A stretch of 64,000 nt of DNA from positions 22,457-86,456 of the forward strand of contig JAEZGM010000047.1 of the NCBI GenBank assembly GCA_023416955.1. Reading direction: 5' to 3'. Under the pieces are notes generated by a model, which searched no databases, was not told where the DNA came from, and worked only from the letters and a program-made list of their open reading frames with translations. Of this stretch, positions 8,498-18,055 are shown in pieces. Every line of letters begins with the position of its first letter. The first letter of the stretch is position 1. Origin of the DNA: Bacillota bacterium. Its GTDB lineage: Bacteria; Bacillota; Clostridia; Oscillospirales; Acutalibacteraceae. The translations under genes and the position numbers were made by a program.

Positions 8498-10675
8498 TTA
8501 TGAACGTCTGATGGACACAATTCCTTCAACATTATTTAACTTTGAAATGATACTTGCAAGATGATCTCGCCCGTTGATTGTGATTGTCGCGGAAATAACC
8601 GCGCTGCCGTCCTTCATTTCCCGGGAATTCAGAGAATGAATAAAGATATGCATATTAAATAGCTGTTGGGTAATATCCGCAAGCAGACCGGAACGATCAC
8701 TCGCAATAATTTCCAACGTAGACTTAAACTCTTCCTTCACTTCACCCGTCCAGTGAACAGATACCCAGCGTTCGGGCTCGGCGGACTCGCTGATATTTCT
8801 CGGCACGTTGGAACAGCTGCGTTTATGAATGGAAACGCCGAATCCACGCGTAATAAAGCCAATAATTTCATCGCCCGGCAGTGGATTGCAGCAGCGCGAA
8901 AATTTAATCAGGCAATTGTCCATTCCGTCCACGACAACGCCGCCCACGGCTTTTCTGACAGTCGGTTTGGCCGGTGCGGCCGCTTCGGGTTTAGCGGGGG
9001 GATTTTTCCCCTTCATATAGTCTTCTTTGATTTTGGGTAGGATTTTCCAAAGCTGAATTCCGCCGTAGCCAATTGCGGCATAAACATCTTCCGCATTGGC
9101 GCAATTTTGCTTTGCGCCGATTTTTTCTAAAACCTGAGCAAGCTCTTCGGCATTCAGCTCAATGCTATTTCTTCGGAACTCGCGCTCAAGCTCCGCTTTG
9201 CCTTCTACTATATTCTCGTCGCGTTTTTCTTTTTTAAACCACGTACGGATTTTGTTGCGCGCTTCACTGGTCTTTACAATTTTCAGCCAGTCGCGGCTAG
9301 GGCCGCGTGTTTCCTTCGAAGTCATGATATCGATGATTTCGCCTGTTTTCACCTTGTAGTCAAGGGGAACAATGCGCTTGTCCACCTTCGCGCCGACCAT
9401 TCGGTTCCCGACAGCGCTGTGAATGGCATAGGCAAAGTCAATCACGGTCGAGCCGGACGGCAGGTTAATGACATCGCCTTTCGGGGTAAAGACAAACACT
9501 TCCTCCGGCACCAGATCCGATTTAATATTCCGAATCAGATCCGTCGCATCGTCGCTATCTTTCTGGTTTTCAAGCATTTGGCGAATCCACGCGAGGCGCT
9601 GCTCCAGAGAATCGCCGCTCTTCGCGCCCATGCCCAGCTTATATTTCCAGTGTGCCGCAATACCGTATTCCGCAGTGTGGTGCATTTCCCATGTTCTGAT
9701 CTGTACCTCAAACGGAATTCCCTCTTTGCCGATCACCGTCGTGTGCAGGGACTGGTACATGTTTGGCTTCGGCGTGGAGATATAGTCTTTGAAGCGGTTT
9801 GGAATCGGACGGAACATATCATGGATAATGCCCAGTACGTTATAACAGTCGTTGACTGTGTCCACAATGACACGTACCGCATAGATATCGTAAATTTCAT
9901 CCATGGCGTGGTTTTGTATAAACATTTTCCGATAAATCCCATTGATACTTTTTACGCGCCCTTCAAGGTATACATTCGGAATAAGGGAGGACACTCTTTC
10001 ATAAATACGTGCTTTCGTTATGTCAATAAAAGCCTTGCGCTCATTGCTGCGAAGCTCCAGATTGCTTTCAATTTCCTCGTAGGCCACGGGGTCGAGACAG
10101 CGCAGGGATAAATCCTCAAGTTCCTCTTTTACGGCACGGATACCAAGGCGATGCGCAATCGGCGCATAAACCTCCATATTCTCCAGTGCCTTGTCACGCT
10201 GCTTCTGCGGCGCCCAGAACTCGCTGGTGCGCATATTATGCAGACGGTCGGCAAGCTTGATAATGATGACGCGGATATCCTCCGACATAGCAATCAGCAT
10301 TTTACGGATATTTTCTGCCTGCTGCTGCTCCCTGGAAGAATATGGAATTTTGCCCAACTTTGTTACGCCGTCAATCAGATTTGCAATTTCGACCCCGAAT
10401 TCCTTTTTGATCTGTTCCAGACCGACCGGAGTATCTTCCACAACATCGTGCAAAAGGCCGGCCGCGACGGACTCGGTATCCATTCCAAGTTCCACAAGGA
10501 TATGGGCAACCGCGAGCGGGTGTGAAATGTAAGGCAAGCCCGAAAGCCGCTTCTGTTCCTCATGCGACTTCTGCGCAAGCCGGTACGCCCGGTCAATGAC
10601 ATCCAGATTGTATTCGTGCTCACTGGCCTTCATCAGCACAAGAAGGTCTTCATACGTTTTGAGCGGATACGCCAT
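8498..10675 (-). CDS. relA: Bifunctional (p)ppGpp synthetase/hydrolase Rel
   Basis: About 725 residues in the order HD hydrolase (HD pair near residue 76, LLHDVVEDTP), synthetase (YDIYAVRVIV and YQSLHTTVIG), TGS (VFVFTPKGDVINLPSGST), a conserved-Cys linker (KFSRCCNPLPGD) and ACT (SDRSGLLADI). Both active centres look intact, as in bifunctional Firmicute Rel enzymes that make and degrade the stringent alarmone. The ATG at 10,675 has a better-spaced AAAGGATG site than the one 12 bp upstream. It overlaps recJ by 26 bp. Confidence 0.96.
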   Translation of the reverse strand: MAYPLKTYEDLLVLMKASEHEYNLDVIDRAYRLAQKSHEEQKRLSGLPYISHPLAVAHILVELGMDTESVAAGLLHDVVEDTPVGLEQIKKEFGVEIANLIDGVTKLGKIPYSSREQQQAENIRKMLIAMSEDIRVIIIKLADRLHNMRTSEFWAPQKQRDKALENMEVYAPIAHRLGIRAVKEELEDLSLRCLDPVAYEEIESNLELRSNERKAFIDITKARIYERVSSLIPNVYLEGRVKSINGIYRKMFIQNHAMDEIYDIYAVRVIVDTVNDCYNVLGIIHDMFRPIPNRFKDYISTPKPNMYQSLHTTVIGKEGIPFEVQIRTWEMHHTAEYGIAAHWKYKLGMGAKSGDSLEQRLAWIRQMLENQKDSDDATDLIRNIKSDLVPEEVFVFTPKGDVINLPSGSTVIDFAYAIHSAVGNRMVGAKVDKRIVPLDYKVKTGEIIDIMTSKETRGPSRDWLKIVKTSEARNKIRTWFKKEKRDENIVEGKAELEREFRRNSIELNAEELAQVLEKIGAKQNCANAEDVYAAIGYGGIQLWKILPKIKEDYMKGKNPPAKPEAAAPAKPTVRKAVGGVVVDGMDNCLIKFSRCCNPLPGDEIIGFITRGFGVSIHKRSCSNVPRNISESAEPERWVSVHWTGEVKEEFKSTLEIIASDRSGLLADITQQLFNMHIFIHSLNSREMKDGSAVISATITINGRDHLASIISKLNNVEGIVSIRRS

Positions 10676-12740
10676 ACATTTCACCATCCTTTCCTGACTG
10701 CAAATTTTTCAAAATAGAGGAATCCAACAGATTCACCTTGCCTGTTGCCGGTATAATTTCAATGGATACCGTACCTCCGAGTTTTTCCAAGCGGATTAAT
10801 CCCCGTTCGGCAAGAACATCAAGCGCGGTCAGCAGTTTTTCCAGACCGATTAAAGGAGCTTGCAAATGCCCGAGCAATACTTCAACAGCTCCCGCATACC
10901 CGTTTTCGGCACGAAGCAACCGGTAAATCACCGCAAATTCATTGTAGCCGGGAATCAGGTTTTTCCGCTCGTCCTGCGTCAGTGCCTCGCCGCGCCGGTA
11001 TTTTTCATACAGCGCAAGTCCGGCCAAGAGCATATCATCATTTTGCCCGCAAAGCTTCATATCTTTAATATACACGGACAGTGTGTTTTTTCCGTTATAT
11101 TCCCTCGCCTCAAGCGTTACAGCTAGGTCAAGCTGATCGCCGGTGCGAAATGGAAATTCCGCAAGGGTGGTGCCGAATTTCATGCAGCGAACCGTGTAAT
11201 CACCCTTTGTTACACTGACGCGGAGGTGCTTTCCCCCGCCAACCGGTGTAATTTCGGACAAGGTTACGCCGAAAAGGCCAAACATCGGAGATGGATTTCC
11301 CATCCCGAACGGTTCCAACATGGAAACGTATTTCGGGATTTCAATAGTAAGCTCATCAGGACTGAGTACAGAATCAATCTGTAGTACTGGCGCCGGCATT
11401 ACGCTTGCTTTAGAAGACGCATATTCATTCACCGCACGGCGGAACGCCGCAACATTTTCCGTGGGCAGCGTCAGGCCAGCCGCCATGGGGTGGCCGCCGA
11501 ACTTCGTCAACAGCTTTTCGCAGGAACAGATCGCCTCAAACAGCGAAAAACCTTCCACACTTCTTCCGGAGCCCTTTGCTTCCTCGTCGGAGCAGGAAAT
11601 AATAATGCTGGGTTTACCGAAACGCTCCGTAATACGGGAGGATACGATCCCGATTACACCCTGATGCCAGTTTTCACCTTCTGCTACCAATATACGGTCA
11701 TTCAACCGTTCGGGTTGCTCTGTAAATATCTGAAGTACTTTTTCGTAGATTTCGCCCTCAATCTGGCGGCGGTAATCGTTATCATCGCAGATTTCTGTGG
11801 AAAGTTCCCCCGCCTCATCGGGGAATTCTGAAATAAGCAGGCGTACCGCGCGGTCGGGTGAACCGATTCTTCCAGTGGCATTCAAGCGCGGAACAATTGT
11901 GAATGCAACATTATTCGCGCTCAGTTTGCGCCCTTCCATTCCCGCTTGTTCAATCAGCGCCTGCAGCCCGACACGATCCGTGCGTGAAATTGATTCCAAA
12001 CCGGCCTTTACAAAACTGCGGTTTTCACCGGTAAGCGGTACAACATCCCCGATCGTTCCGATTGCGACAAGGTCGGCATAATTGTCAAGCAATGCGGTCA
12101 AATCCCGTTCTTCACCCTCAAGTGCCATGATAAGCTTAAACGCAACACCCACGCCTGAAAAACTTTTAAATGCACTTGTGTCATCAGGGCGGTAAGGGTC
12201 AACCACCGCATACGCACGCGGAAGGACTTCCCTGGGGCGGTGATGGTCCGTAATGACCACATCAATACCCAGATTGCTTGCAAAATCGACCTCTTCTATT
12301 GAAGAGATGCCGTTATCAACCGTGATGATCAAACGAACCGCCCGCTGATGCAGCAGGTCGATTGCGTTTTTATTCAGCCCGTAACCCTCGTCTTCGCGCT
12401 CCGGGATATAATACATTACGTTTGCGCCGCACGATTCCAGATAAGAGTACAGCATCGCAGTCGCGGTGATTCCATCCGCGTCATAATCGCCATATACCGC
12501 AATCGTTTCAAAATTTTCAATTGCCTCAAGAATCCGCGCGGAAGCTTTGTCCATATCCATCATCGAAAACGGATTGGAAAAATGCGGTTCAGTATTGATG
12601 AAATTCTGTATTTGCTCCGTATCGGTCAACCCGCGCGTTTGCATCACCGCCGCGACGGCTTTCGGTATTCCGAACTGCCCCGCAATTTCTTCGGCAGCCG
12701 CTGCGTCATTCGGCAGAACATTCCATTTTTTTATACTCAA
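10650..12740 (-). CDS. recJ: Single-stranded-DNA-specific exonuclease RecJ
   Basis: A 696-residue DHH-family 5'-3' exonuclease. Visible are motif I (YGDYDADGITAT), the TVDNG strand, motif III (ITDHHRPRE), the DHHA1 segment GSGRSVEGFSLF and GGHPMAAG, and an OB-like C-terminal part. RecJ degrades single strands in recombination and mismatch repair. The neighbour order recJ-rel is frequent in Firmicutes; the overlap with rel suggests cotranslation. Confidence 0.95.
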   Translation of the reverse strand: MSIKKWNVLPNDAAAAEEIAGQFGIPKAVAAVMQTRGLTDTEQIQNFINTEPHFSNPFSMMDMDKASARILEAIENFETIAVYGDYDADGITATAMLYSYLESCGANVMYYIPEREDEGYGLNKNAIDLLHQRAVRLIITVDNGISSIEEVDFASNLGIDVVITDHHRPREVLPRAYAVVDPYRPDDTSAFKSFSGVGVAFKLIMALEGEERDLTALLDNYADLVAIGTIGDVVPLTGENRSFVKAGLESISRTDRVGLQALIEQAGMEGRKLSANNVAFTIVPRLNATGRIGSPDRAVRLLISEFPDEAGELSTEICDDNDYRRQIEGEIYEKVLQIFTEQPERLNDRILVAEGENWHQGVIGIVSSRITERFGKPSIIISCSDEEAKGSGRSVEGFSLFEAICSCEKLLTKFGGHPMAAGLTLPTENVAAFRRAVNEYASSKASVMPAPVLQIDSVLSPDELTIEIPKYVSMLEPFGMGNPSPMFGLFGVTLSEITPVGGGKHLRVSVTKGDYTVRCMKFGTTLAEFPFRTGDQLDLAVTLEAREYNGKNTLSVYIKDMKLCGQNDDMLLAGLALYEKYRRGEALTQDERKNLIPGYNEFAVIYRLLRAENGYAGAVEVLLGHLQAPLIGLEKLLTALDVLAERGLIRLEKLGGTVSIEIIPATGKVNLLDSSILKNLQSGKDGEMYGVSAQNV

Positions 12741-12816
12741 ACTCTACACCTACCCCATAATAGCCTATTCTACCATTTTACTCCTGTTTATTCAATATTT
12801 TTATCATGCAGAAAAG

Positions 12817-12845
12817 AAACGGCGCACCATTTGGCACGCCGTTTT
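12817..12845 (-). terminator. Terminator hairpin after cdaR
   Basis: AAACGGCG...CGCCGTTT inverted repeat with an additional inner stem, 20 bases 3' of the cdaR stop on the minus strand and followed by TTTTC. It separates cdaA-cdaR from recJ-rel. Confidence 0.75.
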
Positions 12846-12864
12846 TAATCCACTCCGCAGAATC

Positions 12865-14136
12865 CTATTTTGCACTGACTCCAATATTGGCCATATAGGT
12901 GCCATAAACCCATGAACTGCTTGCGCTGCTGATCCCGATGACAACCGGCATTTCCGTGTGCCCGGTAAAATCCCCTTTACCGACCATATCAATCTGTGCG
13001 ACCAGATTGTTTTCCGTAAGCTGAGAAATTTCGGACTCAGGCCCCACGACCGTTATCGTCATATTTTTTGTATAAATATCAGCCCGTTTGTCCGAAGAAA
13101 GATTCTTCACGGTAAAATTATTAACCACCATACTTCGCGTAGAGAATCCGCCCAAATTCAGCGTAATTTTGGCAGTCGGTGTGTTGCTGAGATTCTTACA
13201 CCCCGAGGGCAGATTCAGACTGAGGTCAAATGAATTTTTTTCGGGACTGATGCTCGAAAAATCCAACGGTGCAAGGCTGACATCGGTGAGATTTGTCACA
13301 ATACTCTGCGGTCCTGCAATCTCTACTGTCTGCGGATTAATCTGAATCTGTTCCGGAGCCAACAGCAGTCCGTTCGGTTTATTGGTGAAATTTGGGGTCA
13401 GCGGAACAACTTTTCTGGACTGAACGGGAATGGTCACTTCGACCCTTGTCTCACTCATCTTCAATTTATTGCTCGTAATTTTATTTCCATTGACATCGTA
13501 CATCACCAAATCGGCCGTAAAGGTTTTGCTGTCTGTCAGCGTGTCCTGAACTTCGTATTGAAAAGCGACCCTGTTTACCTGTGATACCTCTTTTTCCGGA
13601 CCCGAAATCGTAACCGTGTCGGTGCTGAGCACCGGCGTACCGACAAAATAAGAGGAATCAGCCTGATAACCGGGTTTATAGGTGATATCACTTTCAATTG
13701 TAAACGTCTTTTCTTTATACCGATCAACCACAATGATTGCCTGATTCGGCGAAATAGAGGACACTTCAAAGTCTGTCAGCGTTCCCGTTTTTTGTGCTAC
13801 CAGATTAAACGAATATGTTCCGGGACTGGTAATTGTAGAAGCAAGCGGAGCGACTACGTGGAGGTCGCTGGATTGAAGCTGGCTGACTACAAGGCTGTTC
13901 CCTTTCACATAAACCTTCGCGGTTTCGTCTGTCGGGCTGAACACTTTCAGTCCGTCCGTCTGCGCCGCGTCGGAAAGCGTGATTGTGACCGGTACATTCT
14001 CAATTGCATGCGGAAATTCTTCCGTATTCGTGTATGCCAGACCGACCCACAACAGCAGGGAGGCAACCACGGAAAAAGCCAGTACAAACTTATTGTTGTA
14101 AAACAATCTGCCTAAATTGATTCTTCTGTGCTTCAC
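12865..14136 (-). CDS. cdaR: YbbR-domain regulator of diadenylate cyclase (CdaR)
   Basis: A 423-residue protein with one N-terminal transmembrane helix (about 15-33) and four extracellular YbbR repeats, recognisable by recurring V.I.GP...V motifs (for example TISGPEKEVSQV, EIAGPQSIV and TVVGPESEI). CdaR binds CdaA at the membrane and modulates c-di-AMP synthesis. Start and stop overlap cdaA by 4 bp (ATGA), so expression is coupled. No glmM gene follows, unlike the Bacillus cdaA-cdaR-glmM operon. Confidence 0.92.
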   Translation of the reverse strand: MKHRRINLGRLFYNNKFVLAFSVVASLLLWVGLAYTNTEEFPHAIENVPVTITLSDAAQTDGLKVFSPTDETAKVYVKGNSLVVSQLQSSDLHVVAPLASTITSPGTYSFNLVAQKTGTLTDFEVSSISPNQAIIVVDRYKEKTFTIESDITYKPGYQADSSYFVGTPVLSTDTVTISGPEKEVSQVNRVAFQYEVQDTLTDSKTFTADLVMYDVNGNKITSNKLKMSETRVEVTIPVQSRKVVPLTPNFTNKPNGLLLAPEQIQINPQTVEIAGPQSIVTNLTDVSLAPLDFSSISPEKNSFDLSLNLPSGCKNLSNTPTAKITLNLGGFSTRSMVVNNFTVKNLSSDKRADIYTKNMTITVVGPESEISQLTENNLVAQIDMVGKGDFTGHTEMPVVIGISSASSSWVYGTYMANIGVSAK

Positions 14137-15017
14137 TGTTTCTTCCCCCTCCTGATTGAAGGGATTTTGCTCTGACGTTTTTCTCCCTGATCCGTATCAT
14201 TAGGCAGAATCAAGCCTTCAAGCTCACTTTTCAGCGTCTCTCTGGTATAGTTTCTTGTAATAATTCCATTGACCACAATGGATATTTGACCCGTTTCCTC
14301 GGAAACGACCACAACCACGGCGTCTGAATTTTCGCTCATGCCAATGGCGGCGCGATGGCGGGTTCCGAGCTCTATGCTCACTTTATCGCTTTTCGTCAGC
14401 GGCAGAATACAGCCGGCAGCATGTACCATTCCATCCCTTACAATCATGGCACCGTCGTGGAGCGGGGCTTTATTAAAGAAAATATTGCAGATAATCGGAG
14501 CGGAAGGAATTGCTTCTACAACCGTTCCCGTATCAATAATGTCGCCAAGCTTCGTACTGCGCTCAAAAACAATCAGCGCGCCGGTCTTCTGTTTCTGCAA
14601 CACTGCCGCAGCGTCGACCACTGCGTTGACGCCGCGGCGAACCTGCTGCAGCTGCTTTTCCAAATCACTGGAAGCAACGCCGAACAGCCAGCTTTGGCGA
14701 CTGATTCCGCTGCGGCCAATCTGTTCAAGCGCACGCCGGATTTCCGGCTGAAAGACAATAAGGACGGCAATCAGACTAAACTGAAAGAAGTAGGCCAGCA
14801 ACGTTTTCATCATATAGAGGTGTAAAACGTTTGACACGCCCCAAACAAGCACAAGAACCAGAATTCCTTTTACAAGCTGTTCGGCTCTGGTCTCCCGTAC
14901 TAATTTAATCCCACTGTAAATGATAAACGAAACTAAAACAACGTCCAACGCGTCAGATACACGAAAGGGTTTAATCAGACTGATAAATGTATTCAATAAT
15001 GAAACGATATAATCCAT
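14133..15017 (-). CDS. cdaA: Membrane diadenylate cyclase CdaA
   Basis: About 294 residues: three N-terminal transmembrane helices (about 1-90), then a DAC (DisA_N) domain with the catalytic DGAMIVRDG and RHRAAIGMSE motifs. It condenses two ATP to c-di-AMP, the second messenger for K+ and cell-wall homeostasis. The ATG at 15,017 is chosen over one 27 bp upstream because AAGGGAAG sits at proper distance and the protein then begins like other CdaA (MDYIVSLL). Confidence 0.95.
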   Translation of the reverse strand: MDYIVSLLNTFISLIKPFRVSDALDVVLVSFIIYSGIKLVRETRAEQLVKGILVLVLVWGVSNVLHLYMMKTLLAYFFQFSLIAVLIVFQPEIRRALEQIGRSGISRQSWLFGVASSDLEKQLQQVRRGVNAVVDAAAVLQKQKTGALIVFERSTKLGDIIDTGTVVEAIPSAPIICNIFFNKAPLHDGAMIVRDGMVHAAGCILPLTKSDKVSIELGTRHRAAIGMSENSDAVVVVVSEETGQISIVVNGIITRNYTRETLKSELEGLILPNDTDQGEKRQSKIPSIRRGKKQ

Positions 15018-15100
15018 AGTCTTCTTCCCTTCGCATTTTTTCAACTACTGTTTCATTTTAACATATCTACTCTGATATGCAATCCTTTTCACCGTCTTTT

Positions 15101-16237
15101 CTAAATTATCTTCTTGACGGCAGAAATGAATGTTTTGATCTCATCGGCCCGATTAAAAATAGACGGGCACACCCTGACGGTGCCACGCTGCAGTGTACCG
15201 ACAAACTCGTGTGCGCTCGGCGCGCAGTGAAGTCCCGCGCGCACGGCGATACCATACGTATTCAGCTTCTGCGCCGCAGTTTCACTCTGCAGGTCACCGA
15301 CGTTGAATGAAAGCACCGGCGCATAATAGGGAGCCGTGGGTTCTTGAGTGTAGAGGGTCACTCCTTCTATTTTTGACAGTTCCCTGTACATATATCGGAT
15401 TAAATCCATCTCATGTTTATAAATCTCTTCCGTTTTTTTCTTTTCCACAAACTCAATACCGGCGCGAAGCCCCGCAATTCCCGGCACGTTTTGCGTACCG
15501 CTTTCCATTCTGTCCGGCATAGTATCGGGCTGCAGATGTGATATCGAATTCGTACCGGTTCCGCCCTCAATCAGAGTTGCGAGTTCAGCACCTTTTTCCG
15601 TAATCAATATCCCGGTCCCCATGGGGGCGTAAAGCCCTTTGTGACCGGCAATGCAAAGATAGTCAAGCCCGTACTCCGTCATATGGATCGGAAGAACTCC
15701 CGCCGTTTGCGCGCAGTCAACCGCTATGGGAATCCCATACTGATGGCCAAGCGCGGCGATCCGCTCAATCGGCAGCCGGACACCGAAAACGTTGGAGGCA
15801 TGTGTACAGACAATCAGCCTTGTTTTGCTTGTAAGCGCCTGTCGGAACGCGTTAACGGTAGCGTCATTATCCCCCGGGTAAACGGCCGCCGCGGTAAACG
15901 TGATTTCACGGTCAGCCAAAGCACGCAACGGACGCATGACCGCGTTATGCTCAAGACACGATACCACAACGTGATCCCCGGGATTCAAAACGCCCTTAAT
16001 CACGTAATTCAGCGCATGAGTACAGTTCAATGTAAACGCTACGCATTCCGGGCCGGACGCATCAAAGAAGCCTGCAGCCGCAGTACGGCACTTGTAAACT
16101 TCCTCCGCAGTCTTCAGGGACATCGTATGCCCCGCGCGCCCCGGGTTTGCTCCGTAATTCTGGAGTGCGGCACTGACCGCGTTTTTGACGGAAAGCGGTT
16201 TTGGGTAGGTCGTGGCGGCATTATCCAAATAAATCAT
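15101..16237 (-). CDS. Class V aminotransferase, cysteine desulfurase-like
   Basis: A 378-residue PLP enzyme beginning IYLDNAATTYPKP, with the PLP-binding lysine in AGHKGLYAPMGTG and the GxHCAPxAH active-site loop Cys (AGLHCAPSAHEFVG). This group releases sulfur or selenium from (seleno)cysteine. The start overlaps the DUF3343 gene by 4 bp, a pairing suggesting the small protein is an acceptor. No iscU/sufBCD genes are adjacent, so a dedicated Fe-S assembly role is not shown. Confidence 0.88.
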   Translation of the reverse strand: MIYLDNAATTYPKPLSVKNAVSAALQNYGANPGRAGHTMSLKTAEEVYKCRTAAAGFFDASGPECVAFTLNCTHALNYVIKGVLNPGDHVVVSCLEHNAVMRPLRALADREITFTAAAVYPGDNDATVNAFRQALTSKTRLIVCTHASNVFGVRLPIERIAALGHQYGIPIAVDCAQTAGVLPIHMTEYGLDYLCIAGHKGLYAPMGTGILITEKGAELATLIEGGTGTNSISHLQPDTMPDRMESGTQNVPGIAGLRAGIEFVEKKKTEEIYKHEMDLIRYMYRELSKIEGVTLYTQEPTAPYYAPVLSFNVGDLQSETAAQKLNTYGIAVRAGLHCAPSAHEFVGTLQRGTVRVCPSIFNRADEIKTFISAVKKII

Positions 16238-16467
16238 GACCGACCATCTCTTTCCATACGGCCAAGGATTCGAATTCCCCTGCCGGTCAGTATCTGTTCC
16301 GCCTCGTCGGTCCGTTCAGGCACATATATACTGTAACCGCAGCCGGTATTGCTGCCTTTCGGTGTACGTTCCACATAGGACTTAATTCCATATTGAAATA
16401 AAATGTCGCGGCTTTTCATTGCATAAGTGATTGAGCTCATCATAATCAAAGGCTTGCCCACAAGCAT
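16234..16467 (-). CDS. DUF3343 protein, putative S/Se carrier
   Basis: About 77 residues. The family (PF11823, described as putative Se/S carrier-like) shows a conserved Cys in the TGCGYSIYV segment after a short alpha/beta core. It probably accepts sulfur or selenium from the coupled cysteine desulfurase. The start is uncertain: GTG at 16,470, ATG at 16,467 and GTG at 16,461 all lie near AGAGAGG, and the last has the best spacing. Confidence 0.8.
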   Translation of the reverse strand: MLVGKPLIMMSSITYAMKSRDILFQYGIKSYVERTPKGSNTGCGYSIYVPERTDEAEQILTGRGIRILGRMERDGRS

Positions 16468-16517
16468 CACCTCTCTGTTTTTATTACAGAGTATGCTGAC
16501 TGAGATGCTTTTGATTA

Positions 16518-16994
16518 TTATTTGATTTCCTCAATCAAACAAACCGCGTGCGCCGCAATGCCTTCTCCCGAACCGGTAAAACCGAGCTGTTCCTCCGTTG
16601 TAGCTTTCACACCGACCTGCTCCAAATCGATGCCACAGGTCGCTGCAAGGCGGCTTCTCATCTCGTCACGGTACGGCTTCAGCTTGGGATTTTGGGCAAT
16701 CACCGTCGCGTCGATGTTGATAATTCGGTAATTCTTTTCCGCAAGCATATCGCAAACTTTGGCAAGTAGCCTAAGGCTGTCCGCATCCAAAAATGCGGGA
16801 TCCGTGTCAGGGAAAAAAGTACCGATGTCGCCCATGGCGGCGGCACCCAGAAGCGCATCCGCAACGGCATGTGTGAGCACATCCGCGTCGGAATGGCCGA
16901 CCAATCCTTTTTCGTAGGGGATTTTCACCCCGCCGATTATAAGCCGGCGGTTATAATCCAAACGATGAACATCATATCCATGCCCTATTCTCAC
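16518..16994 (-). CDS. ispF: 2-C-methyl-D-erythritol 2,4-cyclodiphosphate synthase
   Basis: A 158-residue IspF of normal length. The zinc ligands GYDVH (D8, H10) and later LVGHSDADVLTHA are intact, with FPDTDP and TTEEQLGFTG near the C terminus. It forms cyclodiphosphate in the MEP isoprenoid pathway. It overlaps ispD by 4 bp, so the pathway's third and fifth enzymes are translated together. Confidence 0.97.
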   Translation of the reverse strand: MRIGHGYDVHRLDYNRRLIIGGVKIPYEKGLVGHSDADVLTHAVADALLGAAAMGDIGTFFPDTDPAFLDADSLRLLAKVCDMLAEKNYRIINIDATVIAQNPKLKPYRDEMRSRLAATCGIDLEQVGVKATTEEQLGFTGSGEGIAAHAVCLIEEIK

Positions 16995-17707
16995 CGTGAT
17001 CCCTCCTTATTCCGAATAATTTCCTCCGCGATTGAAATATCATCCACTGTTGTCAACTTGATATTGGTATAAAGTCCGCGGCACAAATGTACCCTCTCAC
17101 CGGCGTACTCGACAAGCTGGCAGTCATCCGTATAATCGGCACCGTCACTATGCGCCTGCTCCGCAGCTTTGAGATAAAGCCGGCGTTCAAAGACCTGTGG
17201 CGTTTGTACCGCCCACAACCGGGAACGTTCCGGCGTCGATTCCACAAAGCCCGAAGAATCCACAATCTTCATCGTATCCTTGACCGGAACAGCCAAAGCG
17301 CTGGCGCCAAATTCAACTGCGTCCTTCACTGACAGATTGATTTCTTCCGGCGTAACGAGCGCCCTTGCGCCGTCATGAACCGCGAAATACATTGCTTCGG
17401 CAGGAGCGGCCTGTATTCCCGCAAGCACGGACTGCTGCCGCGTTTTTCCGCCGCGAACCACGGAAAAAACCTTCCGGATTCTGTATTCCTCTATGAAGCA
17501 CTGAAACGTTTCAATCTCATCGTAGCGGCAGACCAGCACGCACGACGCAATACTGTCCGCCTCGTCAAAGGCGGACAAAGTACGGATAATAGCCGGTACC
17601 CCGTTCAACTTAACGAGCAGCTTTGAAACTTCAAGTCCCATTCGTGTGGAATTTCCGGCGGCCACAATCACCGCGCAGCAATTTGCATTTTCCTTTGTCA
17701 TTTGCAA
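16991..17707 (-). CDS. ispD: 2-C-methyl-D-erythritol 4-phosphate cytidylyltransferase
   Basis: A 238-residue IspD with the nucleotide-binding VIVAAGNSTRMG motif, VHDGARALV and a C-terminal KLTTVDDISIAE. It transfers CMP to MEP in the MEP pathway. No upstream gene on the same strand for several hundred bases; the operon promoter must lie in the gap that also holds two family A repeats. Confidence 0.96.
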   Translation of the reverse strand: MQMTKENANCCAVIVAAGNSTRMGLEVSKLLVKLNGVPAIIRTLSAFDEADSIASCVLVCRYDEIETFQCFIEEYRIRKVFSVVRGGKTRQQSVLAGIQAAPAEAMYFAVHDGARALVTPEEINLSVKDAVEFGASALAVPVKDTMKIVDSSGFVESTPERSRLWAVQTPQVFERRLYLKAAEQAHSDGADYTDDCQLVEYAGERVHLCRGLYTNIKLTTVDDISIAEEIIRNKEGSR

Positions 17708-17791
17708 TCCTCCGGCATTACGCCCGTAATAGTAATATTATAATATTTTTCCCGCCCCTGTGCAATTCAAATTGAAATGGCTCGCGGAATA

Positions 17792-17892
17792 TAGTCAGTT
17801 CATTTGAAAACAGAACCAATCTCCAAGCGTAAAATCCATAGATCAAAAATTTTGCACTTATTTCTTGGATGTTTTCTAAAGTTCACTGACTA
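17792..17892. repeat. Family A repeat copy 2, with internal insertion
   Basis: Reverse orientation relative to copies 1 and 4. Termini TAGTCAGTTCA and TTCACTGACTA match; about 34 extra bases (roughly 17,826-17,860) interrupt the centre between ATCTCCA and TCTTGGAT. The right TA is shared with the next copy. Confidence 0.85.
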
Positions 17893-17958
17893 TGTCAGTT
17901 CATTTGAAAATAGAACCAACCTCCATTTTCTTGTATGTTTTCCAAAGTGAACCGACTA
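17891..17958. repeat. Family A repeat copy 3, abutting copy 2
   Basis: 68 bases, same orientation as copy 2, starting TATGTCAGTTCATTTG and ending GAACCGACTA. It shares the dinucleotide TA with copy 2, as expected if TA is a target site. Lies in the ispD-tcdA gap; the rest of the gap (17,960-18,055) holds a weak AAAAAGC...GCTTTTT hairpin at about 17,994-18,024. Confidence 0.85.
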
Positions 17959-18055
17959 ATTAAACAACTGTTCACTAAAAATGCCGCGGCAAATAAAAAA
18001 GCCGCCTCGAAAAGCAGCTTTTTAAGAATGGTTCATTCAAACGCGTTTAGGCATT

